Assembly (NCBI RefSeq): GCF_005239225.2
Contig: NC_133284.1
Coordinates: 50,500,697-50,564,696 of the forward strand
Direction: 5' to 3'
From: Populus alba
Taxonomy: Eukaryota; Streptophyta; Magnoliopsida; Malpighiales; Salicaceae
Length of the DNA: 64,000 nt
Part shown: positions 48,601 through 58,407 of the stretch, piece after piece
How the letters are laid out: each line of letters starts with the position of its first letter
Position numbering within the stretch: position 1 is the stretch's first letter
Program-made: the position numbers and the translations under genes
Notes under the pieces: generated by a model
Told to the model about the DNA's origin: nothing
The model's input: only the letters and a program-made list of their open reading frames with translations
Databases searched by the model: none

Positions 48601-48698
48601 TTTTTGGTCCAAAGGATTTTGCTGCCCAATTGCCTTCTTTGCAAGAGTTAACCATTTATAACCACGAAGAATGGGGTAATTTGTTGGCACAACTTCGA
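45676..48698 (+). pseudogene. CNL pseudogene D, exon 1 (CC-NB-ARC-LRR, two frame lesions)
   Basis: ATG 45676 opens MAIESVGGSVVSKIPELLVE with coiled coil and P-loop GMGGVGKTT (residues 181-189). A 1-nt insertion relative to gene B within 46423-46433 shifts the frame, so translation from the ATG stops at 259 residues. The second frame (46436-47647) holds LIILDDVW, the RNBS motifs and MHD (DLVRDVAIQIASS) until a 17-nt deletion at 47527/47528. The third frame (to 48698) holds the LRRs. It lacks the extra LRR copy of gene B and has a further in-frame 51-nt loss after EEKEL. Large stretches are nearly identical to gene B, pointing to recent duplication or conversion. A sequencing error could explain one lesion but not all of those in this gene. 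Confidence 0.9.
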
Positions 48699-49688
48699 GT
48701 ACGTCTTTTATAGTTCTTCATTTTTTTTCTTTTCTAATTTAAATTGTCAACTTCAATATATTGTGATAATTTGTTCTATCTTCCTCCAAATTTCTAAAAC
48801 TAAAGTAATTGATAAGTTTTTTAACCATCCACTGAATTTAATTGATGATTTAAATTGGCTTAGGAAGTTAGACATCAATTACTGTAATGTAATTTCTTAT
48901 TTCTTCCTTCATATTTCTAAAACTAAAGTAATGGATAAATGGTAGCAAATCCTTTAGCCATCCACTGATTTTAAAAGGAGTGAAATTGAGGCTCTTCCGC
49001 CAATTAATAGAAAGTATTTGGACAGGACGATAAAGCTCCGTCTGAGAATATTGAGTTTTTTGTTTCAGTGCTGTAACTTGGTCATGTCATGGTTAAAAAA
49101 ATTAATAAAAAATTGGTTTTTTTATCCAATTTTTTAAACAATTAGATTCAAAACGTAAAAATTTAAACTTTATTTTTTAAATACAATATTTTTCTCATTC
49201 AAAGAACTTCAAAAGCACCAAATTTGGATTGAGTTCGAAAAACATATTTTTTAATGTATTTTTCTTACAATTTTTTCACTTTTTTACGGAAAAAATAATT
49301 TAAATGACCAATAATCAAGCATTTTCATTAAAAAATTTTACTAATATGTAAAATTCAAAATATTTTCTTTTATATTTTTTATTTTTGGACAATGTCATAA
49401 TTTTTTTTTTATTATAAAATCGAATATAAAAAATTATTTTTTTTAGTTAATAAGTATAATTTTTTCATGATTGCTTTTAATTTAACTAATATAAAATAAT
49501 AGTTTATATTTAGATTATCATAAATATGAAAAAAAATATGTTTTTATATTCTCATGACCCTTTGCCCTGTCTATTTATATGTTTTTGTTGATAATTGGTT
49601 GATCTATTTAACAAAATTATATAATAGTTCCAAAGTGCACACAAATTACTAGGAATTATATCTAACAAATTGGTACCTTTTGATGCAG
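48699..49688 (+). other. Intron 1 of gene D
   Basis: 990 nt with donor CGA/GTACGT and acceptor TTTTGATGCAG. It is longer than the gene B intron because it holds two copies of a CTTCCT...TTTCTAAAACTAAAGTAAT unit (about 48780-48810 and 48904-48932) and sequence like 30760-30850. Confidence 0.75.
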
Positions 49689-50574
49689 GGGTTAACAAGT
49701 TTGGAAACATTAAATTTGTCCTCCCTGCTTGTGCCTGACATGAGGTGTATACGGAAGGGTCTCATGCTGAGCCATTTGACCTCTTTGACGGTGTATAGAT
49801 GTGAGAGACTGACACGTGTATTCACACATAGCATGATTGCTAGTCTACTTCAACTGCAAGTTCTAAAGATTGATAACTGTGAGGAATTGGAGCAAATTAT
49901 TGCTAATGATGATTGTCGCACCCGATATCGCGACGGCTCTAAAAAGTAATTCTCTTGAATTATGGAAAAAGAACAGATTTCTGGCATCCGGTTCTTTTAA
50001 GAAAAAATGTCTTGTTTGAGGAGTCGCCACCTAGTACTATGGTCACTAGGAACCCTAACTGGTCAACAGAGATTCTATGGTTCGGGACTGGTTACGTAAA
50101 AGGGAAGATATTATCACCCCTTAAACGTCCTGCCTGAGGCAGGCTGCATTGTTGGTTTTGTCTTAAATTGCTAAATATTTAATTTATGCTGTGATGATTT
50201 GTTTATAATATTCCTGACTCTGGCGTCTGTGAATATTCAAGCTCGAATAATTCCAACTCTGGCGTTGGTAAAAATTCGTAGCTATGACAAAAATTAGATC
50301 AATATATATTTTTTATTCCCTACTCTAGTACCAATGAATAAATAAATAAAAATGAATTTATTTTTACGCATGCACACATTTTTTATTTTTCTAGCTAAAC
50401 AAAATAAAAATACAACGAATAAAAATAATATAAATTTAAACTGGTATTTTTATTCCTGACTCTGGCGTCAGTGAATAAACCAATAAATTTACATTATTTT
50501 TATCCATGCATAGATATTTTTTATTTTTTATTTTTCTGCTTTCTATTTTTTTATTTTTTCTAGCACATGTTTTT

Positions 50575-50700
50575 TTGGGGCTGGGCCCAGCTCAACCCAT
50601 ATGGGCTGGGCTAAGCCCAGCCAGCCCGGCCTGGCCACTGGCCCAATCCAGTGGCCCGGCTGGGCTGCAGGCACGCGTGGTTCAAACCACGCGTGCACTG
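50575..50700. repeat. GC-rich palindromes inside the second solo LTR
   Basis: An island of GGGCTGGGC/GCCCAGCC words in very AT-rich surroundings. It includes CCACTGG...CCAGTGG (about 50634-50653) and a perfect 11-bp hairpin GCACGCGTGGT/ACCACGCGTGC (50671-50696, loop TCAA). Confidence 0.85.
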
Positions 50701-51559
50701 CACAGGGCAAAGGTAATTAAATTACCTTAGCCTCGTTTTCTTCTCTTAAATTAAAGGCGCAAAAATGAAGATAACAGAGAAGCCTTACCTGGCGATTCGA
50801 AGGCGCAGGCGACAACAACAGCTCGAGCACTCCCGGAGAATTCTCTCTTCCTCCTCCTTTCAGTCTCTTCCCCTCTGTTCGTGTGTTTCTGTTTGTTGGG
50901 TTTTTTACTTACTCTCTACTCTCCTCTGCTTTCCTCTTTTGTTTGTGTTCTCTGCCGCTGTGTCCACTGTTCTCTTCTTCTCAATTATTGAGGAAGGTAA
51001 TGGATATGTCGGCTTTCTCTAAGTTTTTTACTGACTTCGGGTTCTTCCTTTTTCTGATTTGCAGGGGAGGGGGCAATTAAGAAGACGATGATATTAACGT
51101 TGGTTTTCTGGGTTTACTACTTGTATTGGTCTCTGTTTTTGCTGTGTGTACTATTTCTGGGTTTCTGTTTTATGGGTTTTTTCCCTGTCTTCCTCGGTGG
51201 TTTTATTGTTTTCTTTTCAGTCCAAAGAAATCCCCCTTCTCCTTCGCACTCAGTCGTTCCATGGCTTTTATAGCCAGAGAAAACAATGTCGTTTTCTTCC
51301 AATCATAAAGTCTGATAATTGCAGTAGTAATGGCTGTGCGGCGGTGGGCGTCCGTTTCGGTCGGGTGAGGAAGATGAACAGTAACGGGAAACGGTGCCGT
51401 TTTGGTATTCACAGCTATATGCATTTCGGCCCTTGAATTTTGGAAAGTTTTGTAATTAAGCCCCTGGATAAATTGTAATTGGACTCCTGCATTTCAGCGC
51501 CTTTTACACGTTAGTCCTTATACTTTAATCTGCTGCAATTGTGCCCCCAATTAATGCAA

Positions 51560-51850
51560 ACTTTGGTAATTCTTCAATTAAGTCCCTGATTTCATTAATT
51601 TAATTAAATCCAAAGTCCAATTAAGTCTAAAACTTATCAATTCTCCAATTAAGCCCCTAATTGGATTAATTAAATTAATTCCAAGCTTGATTAAGTCTCA
51701 AAACTTATCAATTCTCCAATTAAATCCTTGATTGGATGAATTAAATTAATTTCAAGCTTAATTAAATCTCAAAAACTTATCAATTCTCCAATTAAACCCT
51801 TAATTGGATTAAATAAATTAATTCCAAGCTTAATTAGATTAATTCCAAAG
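51560..51850. repeat. 71-72 bp tandem repeats in the second solo LTR
   Basis: AACTTATCAATTCTCCAATT starts at 51631, 51702 and 51774; the units between are similar and contain TTGGATTAATTAAATTAATT-type words. At least three imperfect units are present. Confidence 0.85.
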
Positions 51851-52557
51851 TTTAATTAAACCCCAAAACTTCCAATCATGTTGCCCTTAACCCAAATTTT
51901 AATTCATTCTTCATTTATTTCATTTTACTTGTTTTCATCATCATTATTATTTATTTTTTTATCATCATTTTTTATCCTTTTTAGTAAATAAAATAATAAT
52001 AATAATTAAAATAAAAATGGTCAAAAATTGGGTTATGACAATGATGAAAATAATCAAATATTGTTAGGGAGTGATCTCCGATCTGCATGCTTTCCTAATT
52101 TGTGTCGACTTCAGATCATAGGATGCAACAAGTTAAAGAGTCTCTTCCCAGTAGCCATGGCTTTAGGTCTCAAAAAGCTCCAAATACTTGAAGTAAGAGA
52201 ATCCTCTCAATTATTAGGAGTATTTGGGCAAGGTGATCATGCTTCACCTGTTAATGTTGAGAAGGAGATGGTGCTCCCTGATCTGCAGGAGTTGTTGCTT
52301 ATACAATTACCAAGTATTTCCTGCTTTAGTCTCGGATGTTATGATTTCTTGTTTCCTCATTTGGAGAAGTTGGAAGTGCATGGATGCCCAAAGCTGACCA
52401 CAGAATCTGCGACTACATCAAATGACTCAATGAGTGCTCAATCAAAGGTGCTCCTGATCTGACATGATTTCTTGCCTGTCATTTAGTTTTAAAAGTGCAC
52501 AATAATTACTAGGAATTACATCTAACAAATCGGTACCCTTGTTTTCTTTTGATGTAG

Positions 52558-53285
52558 GGGTTTATGAATTTGAAAGAAATATCTATTGGAAACTTGGAAG
52601 GAGTACAAGACTTAATGGTTGGAAGTTTGGTAACTATTATAAGTGGTCGGCATGAACTTTCATTGGTGAGTTTGGAAACATTACACTTGAACTTATTGCC
52701 TGACTTGAGGTGTATATGGAAGGGTCTCGTGCCGTGCAATTTGACTACTTTGAAGGTGAATGAGTGTAAGAGGATGACACATGTATTCACAGACAGCATG
52801 ATTGCTAGTCTTGTTCAACTGCAAGTTCTAGAGATATCAAATTGTGATGAATTGGAGCAAATCATTGCTAAGGATAATGACGATGAAAATGATAAGATAT
52901 TATCAGGAAATGATCTCCAATCTTCATACTTCCCTAATTTGCGTCGACTTGAGATAAGAGGATGCAACAAGTTGAAGAGTCTCTTCCCAGTAGCCATGGC
53001 TTCTGGTCTCAAAAAGCTCCAAATACTTAAAGTAAGTGAATCCTCTCAATTATTGGGAGTATTTGGGCATGATAATCATGCTTCACCTGCCAATCTTGAG
53101 AAGGAGATGGTGCTCCCTGATCTGTGGTTGCTGTTTCTAGACAAATTACCAAACATTGTTTGCTTCAGTCATGGATGTTATGATTTCATATGCCCTAATT
53201 TGAGTAGTTCGGAGGTGCATCAATGTCCAAAACTGACCACAAAATTTGCTACTACATCAAATGGTACAAGAGTGCTCAATCAGAG
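52558..53285 (+). pseudogene. Pseudogene D, duplicated LRR exon
   Basis: A second version of exon 2 with its own acceptor (TTTTGATGTAG/GGG) and donor (CAGAG/GTGTTG). It codes GFMNLKEISIGNLEG, then LPDLRCIWKGLVPCNLTTLK through CPKLTTKFATTSNG. The 110-bp intron before it repeats the end of gene intron 1 (TACTAGGAATTACATCTAAC). Its LRR sequence is closer to gene B exon 2 than to the split exon in several stretches. A 1-nt deletion near 53263 (GGTACAAGAG against GGTTCAATGAG) breaks the frame before the donor. A tandem exon duplication has lengthened the LRR by about 240 residues. Confidence 0.85.
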
Positions 53286-53402
53286 GTGTTGTATATTTGA
53301 CATGATTTATTGCCTCTCTTTAAGTGTTTTTATTTCTTGTTTCCCTCAATAATAAGACTTACAAGTTAGAATGTGTATGCCATGCTTGAATTGGCTTTGC
53401 AG

Positions 53403-53477
53403 GTATCTCAAGTAGGTGAGGGTTCCAGCACTGGTTGCTCCGTGCTAACCAGCACTGCTAGCAATTCATTCTTGCAG
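53403..53477 (+). pseudogene. Pseudogene D, C-terminal exon with internal deletion
   Basis: Acceptor TTTGCAG at 53396-53402, reading VSQVGEGSSTGCSVLTST, then joined directly to the exon end ASNSFLQ and the CAG/GTAAAA donor. Compared with gene A, the part containing the stop codon is deleted. Confidence 0.75.
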
Positions 53478-54310
53478 GTAAAATGGCTGCAACTATTTAT
53501 CTTTTATCCTTCTTTTAAATGGTTGGATTAAATCAACAAATAAGATATGCCTGGATGATCTTTGTTCTTGATGTTTGCATTAGGTTGGTTGGTTACCTAT
53601 GTGATGATCAACTCGACATTGGTGGGAAGTAATTCCAGTTGTTTCATTAGCCACAACAATTTGTCTTATTTCATGTGTTTGTTGTGTGAACTTCCAGAAA
53701 TAAGGGTAATGTCATGTAATGTTATGTGTTTAGTAATTTATTATGCGATCCTTTAAAAAAGGGCTTTTGTTTGTTTACCCATTTGTGTTTCTTTTCAACT
53801 GTCCGAACCTTAAAAAACAAGAGCATAATATTTACTCATTTGTGTGCTTATTGTTTAATTATTTAATATGTAGATTTTTGTTCTTCTTATTTTAATGTTC
53901 TATTTCTATTATGGATTCTTTATGTGGTAAGATTATATAAAATAATAAATCAAAAGGCATCAATAAAAAAGAAATTACCTTTTTATTTATTTGGGCTATG
54001 TAAAGCTAAACTTACTAGATTAATTTTATCACACACAACAATTAGTCCATTAAATTTGGACTATTGTTGAAAAAACATGTTAAATACAACATCATAAGCC
54101 AGGCCCACGGCCTATAACATAAATATAAACTTAAGCAACTTCTACCCAAAAAAATGAGGAACAAGTGCCTCATGGGGATTGACCTCTAAGGGACAAAGTT
54201 AGCACAATGGTGACCTACATAGAAGATTCAAGGGCTTTTATCCTTGTGGAGACATGATAAATCGGCTACAAATTACAAAATCAAAATAACCTCCAATTTT
54301 ATTTTTGTCT
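53478..54310 (+). other. 3' region of gene D and LINE-associated module
   Basis: 53478-53940 matches the regions after genes A and B. 53930-54290 matches 1410-1700 (AACAAGTGCCTCATGGGGAT at 54161 and 1607) but lacks the LINE zinc-binding segment. Confidence 0.6.
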
Positions 54311-55330
54311 ACATCTTTTCCTGTCAATTTATTTTGAAAACTTAATGGGCACTAGTTTTTAAAGCAAAATTTACAAAAAAAAAAAAAAAAAACTTCCGCT
54401 GCTCTTTTTCTTTAAGTAACATGTATAAATGATCTAAAACATCAATAAAAGGCCTCCTGAGTTGGAAATTAGGCATGGGGAGAGACATCTTGTCTTGCTC
54501 AAATAAATGTATTGTAACACTAAAAATGACTAAAGGAAAAATGATTTATTGATCGTAGCATTGACGGTGTTAAAAGCTAGTGAATCCCATGTTAGGTTTG
54601 TACATGTATAAAGCAAAGTTATGAAATTATGTGAATTCATGGTTCAGCTCAAGATCCAAGTAATAAGTTTAAATAAATTAATTTAAGTTTATTTGTAGCA
54701 ATTTAAAATAAAATTATTTTTTAAAAATTAAAATAGATTTTAACAATAAATTGCTAGATCAATCAAGGTCAAATTTAGCTAAAACAATAAAAATAGATTT
54801 TAACAACAATTAGGTCAAACTTAGCTTAGAATCGGATTGAGCAGGTGTTATATTAACATTTCAAACCAAATCGTAATAGAGTAATAGTATTCTTGATTCA
54901 ACCTATACATAACAAGACTAAACATTCAGACAATTATCAGGGTTTCACCTATCCTACATTGGCCTAGGACATATATAAAAGGAAAAAAAATCTATTTTTC
55001 ATACACAGAATCATAATTTTCAAGAATTCAAGTACACAGGACTTGAACCATGATTACAAAATCAAAGTGAAGCATTGAGGTCCATTCTGGGTTTCTTTGT
55101 AGCTAATGGAGATGGAACAGTGAAGTTGCAACTAGGGCACTTGGGATTTGTCTTCAATGGAATCACATTAGCAAGTAACCAGGATTTGTCTAGAATGTAA
55201 TCACATTAGCTGTAAGAGAATGTAGTGCTAATCTCATCTTCTTTAATGTCACTGGCTGGTGGGGTTGGTGGTCATGATCTCTTCTAGTCATGGTCTTTCT
55301 TCCAAGAACAAGAACACTCTGTTCTTCTAC
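54311..55330. other. Spacer without a recognised gene
   Basis: AT-rich to 54900. From 55000 to 55330 the composition is more even, with words such as GAGGTCCATTCTGGGTTTCT and a small repeat (GGATTTGTCTTCAATGGAATCACATTAGC against GGATTTGTCTAGAATGTAATCACATTAGC). No ORF or RNA gene is supported. Confidence 0.35.
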
Positions 55331-55659
55331 ACTAAAAAATAAAAGATTTATGTTTCGTGGCTACTGAAAAATATGTATTTAATCGAAATGATAACCAGAA
55401 GCCTAAATTCTGTACAAAAACTGTTCATCAATATGAGAGAAACTATCAAGATTGTTCCTTGGCTATAAAAGAGATTGGGGATAAAACCATATATACCTTT
55501 AAATTAAGAGGCACATCCCAAGTTTTTGTGAATTGCAATTCCAGATCCAAATCTTTGTTACTAACCTTTGAAAACCCTCCAGACAAGTCTTTTGTGATCA
55601 AAATCTCTGAATTGCTACTGCTGTTGGGTATCAATATATACTATATAGAAAAAAGATAG
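55331..55659 (+). pseudogene. Unrecognised coding-like ORF, no ATG
   Basis: An open frame after a TAA (about 55331) runs about 108 codons to the stop at 55657-55659 without an in-frame ATG. It has mixed composition and alternating hydrophobic residues (YTFKLRGTSQVFVNCNSRSK, then LLLTFENPPDKSFVIKI) that look like beta structure. It could be an exon relic; CTGTTGG/GTATCA near 55628 would serve as a donor. I do not recognise the family and no second copy is present. Confidence 0.35.
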
Positions 55660-56450
55660 ATATATAAAAAAGAAGAAAAATACTCTACTTATTAAAAGTG
55701 ATAAATTATTTGTCTTTTTGAAAAAAAAAAAAATTCTTCCCAATGTATTGATACAATTAATTTATTTTTTTTATTTGATAATTATATATACTCACATTGA
55801 TACGTAAATTAAAATCAAGTTTTGTCTTCAAATAATTTTAATAACATACACACGATTATATAGATCGTTGTTAAATGAGAAATGATTACAAAGATTGCTC
55901 AATTTCAACTAATCTTATGTAAGGGAGTGAAAACGCATGGAGCAGCTGCCAACCGATGCACAGTTCTATAACAATCATCATTGTACCACGTGTAATCTTT
56001 AAAAATCAATTACCATGAGAGAAGGCACATTTTTTAAGTTTTTGCATCAATTGTTTTAAGTGTCAATATCCATTATAAAATCACATGCATAGATATTATT
56101 AAACAATGGTTTGATAATTCTTCTACGCATAACTTTGTTTAAACTGAATTTTATTTTAAATTAATTTATAGATAAACCTGGTTAACTATAATATTTTTTT
56201 CAAAACAATACTATTTTATTAATTTTACAGATCTTAAAGTTAATAATTATATAATATAAAATTTAAAATAATAATTTTTTAAAAATTTAATCTAAAATTT
56301 AAACAATTAAACTATATTCCTCGTAATTATATCTAAATTAAACTGAGAAGCTAGCTTCGCCCACACTTGGAAATGTTAAATAAATAACGATAAAATAGAC
56401 TTTTCAGTACATTATATCAGTAATTTATTGGCTGGTAGTGGTGGCTCACA
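55660..56450. other. AT-rich spacer
   Basis: No gene or repeat is identified. A less biased stretch at 55915-56000 has no ORF. Confidence 0.35.
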
Positions 56451-57380
56451 AGGTCTTTGGTGATGAGAGAGATGAATGAAAAAGAAGCAGAGTTCTCATT
56501 AATGGCAGCCATTCAATGCATTTTGTTCTCTTCAGTTAAAACCATGCCTTTCTCAGTGGGGAGCCAGTGGGAGAATAAGTTTCACTCTCACGATATGCTC
56601 GTGCCTTGAACGCACGATTCTTTGTCTTATTTTAAAAGATCTACACGCGTGAGACACACGAGTAGGTAGATAGTTGAAGGTTATTACGAAAGTGTACACA
56701 TCTCTGTCATTAAAGATTGTAGTCATAGTACAGATATTTCGGGAATTTCATCATTGCCGGCATTAATGATCTCATTCACTCATAAGTTCCAGACTTGATG
56801 AGAGTTTTGACCGGTCAATAATTTAGAATTTGCATGCTTGTATAGTAGTAGATATTTTTTAAATAAATTTTTATATTAAAATAAATGTTAATGATATTTT
56901 TTTTAATTTTAAAAAAATTATTTTTAATATTAATATATTAAAATGATTTAACATATACAAATTATATTAAATTTTAATAAAATCTTTTTTTTTTAACTTT
57001 TTAAAAACATGGTTTACACCATATTTCTAAATGCTCTTTTAATCATCATGTTAATATTTTAAACTGATCTTTGAGATAATTTTTTTTTAATAATTTTTAA
57101 ATTTTATATTTGTGGAAAAAAAGTATTTTTTAAAAATTAATTTTTTTTATATAATTTTATAAAAAAAGTAAAACTGCAATATAATTTATTAATATTTTTT
57201 AAAATTTATTAAAAAAATAAAAACTATAATTGACAAAAAAAGAAGTTAAAAGAGGATAAATTTTAAAGTTAATAATTATATAAGTTATTAATAATTTTAA
57301 ATTTATAAAATTTAAATTAATAATTTTAAAAAAATTAAATTATAACCGAACCAATCAAAATTTAAAATTATTAATGACTT
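56451..57380. repeat. Spacer segment S, copy 2, with a MITE-like stretch
   Basis: 56470-56830 repeats 20033-20270 with an extra piece of about 100 bp (56670-56780). 56850-57060 has the AT-rich MITE-like pattern, and 57060-57370 is a low-complexity A/T run. Confidence 0.5.
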
Positions 57381-58129
57381 ACATGAAGCGAACTCGGTGC
57401 AGGTCTTTGATTTCACGCATGAGCTAGAGTTGCTGAACAACAACCTTGTTGGTTCCTAGCTACCCTGTTCTGCTTTGACAAAATACAAGAACAATGTATT
57501 GGTTGTAAGGAGGAGATCAGGTCGAACTAGTGGCGACAATCTATTGGCTCATCGGATTACCACAAAAGAAATGAAGGACTGAAATAAAAGGAAACCACAA
57601 AAGAGGATGTAAGAAAGCAACTGCAGTTGGATGCCTTCAAAACGGGTAACGGGCAGGTCTTATTACTTGAGTGGGTGTTGCGGAGGTAGTCTTTTTTTCT
57701 CCTTATTCATAATTTTCCAAAAAAAAAACAAAAACATTGACCGATCATCAACCTTCCATTCATTTCTCTCTTTGCTAGGTGAGTACTTGTAAAAATTATT
57801 ATTCTATTTTCTTTATCATTATCTTTATATTATATTATGCGTACTATCTTAATTATGTTATCAAATTGCATTTGTTTATGGGAATTGCTGCTCTAACTCG
57901 CAAGTTAGAATCCATGTAAACTATTTTGTTTTAATACTTCTCCTCTTTTTAACATAAAGTCGTTCTTTTATAAATATATTCATTAGATTGATGATATTCT
58001 ATCTTTCACTAATGAAATTCTTTTTTATTGGTTTTGAGGGGAAAAAAAAGTATTTCTATCTTTTTTATGGATAGCTATTGATGAGGGGACAAGGGGATTA
58101 CAGTGATCTATGAACTATTGTGTAAATAA
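57381..58129 (+). promoter_or_regulatory. Upstream region of gene E, shortened
   Basis: Matches parts of 22950-24250: CTCGGTGCAGGTCTTTGATTT-type at 57392, the leader donor AG/GTGAGT at 57778/57779, and one copy of the upstream module (TTATGGGAATTGCTGCTCT at 57878). The second tandem module copy of genes B and D is missing. Confidence 0.5.
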
Positions 58130-58396
58130 TTGTTATGTTAGGACAAGGGATTAATTGTTTATCGTTCTACTTGTACCTTGCCTTGTTGCTTTTGAAGCTG
58201 GCTTCCATACAGAGCTAAAGGCCTTCTCCTTTTGTTCCTCTCGCTATATTTTATTATTGAGCAGTCAGAACCAGTGCTTTCCGCATATATTTTCACAAAT
58301 TAAGGTAATAAAATGACTATTCTCATTCTCTCAATGCCTATTTTACTTGTAATGACTCACTCTCACGTTCTGTATCCTTATTTCTTTGATTTTCAG
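58130..58396 (+). promoter_or_regulatory. 5' UTR exon and 92-nt leader intron of gene E
   Basis: The leader exon ends AATTAAG at 58304; intron 58305-58396 begins GTAATA and ends TTTTCAG. An upstream ATG at about 58138 opens a short frame that stops within the exon (AGAGCTAA), unlike in gene B. Confidence 0.6.
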
Positions 58397-58407
58397 ACCG
58401 GTGGAAA

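Larger units (their letters stand above)
49914..52040 (-). mobile_element. Solo LTR of a Ty3/gypsy-type element (minus orientation) inside an LRR exon
   Basis: 2127 bp. On the plus strand it runs from TGTCGCACCC to GGGTTATGACA, with TG/CA ends and the target duplication ATGAT (49909-49913 and 52041-52045). Read on the minus strand it begins TGTCATAACCC, has a TATA box (CTATAAAAG, complement of 51265-51273) and the U5-like CCTTTTACGTAACC stretch, all in the same order as the plus-oriented LTR at 17273. There is no primer site, coding sequence or second LTR. The ORFs at 50506-51436 are frames of the LTR and are not genes. Confidence 0.92.
49689..52447 (+). pseudogene. Pseudogene D, LRR exon 2, split by a solo LTR
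   Basis: 49689-49913 codes GLTSLETLNLSSL to EELEQIIAND and is cut by an LTR insertion. The exon resumes after the target duplication at 52041 (52046-52447) with GSDLRSACFPNLCRL to a TCAAAG/GTGCTC donor. Removing the LTR and one target copy gives back the alignment with gene B exon 2 (28480-29112). A transcript would read into the LTR and stop within about ten codons. Confidence 0.88.

Noticed and set aside
50506..51436. Several ORFs of 60-96 codons in this interval
   Set aside because: They lie wholly within the solo LTR, overlap in several frames and have no domain.
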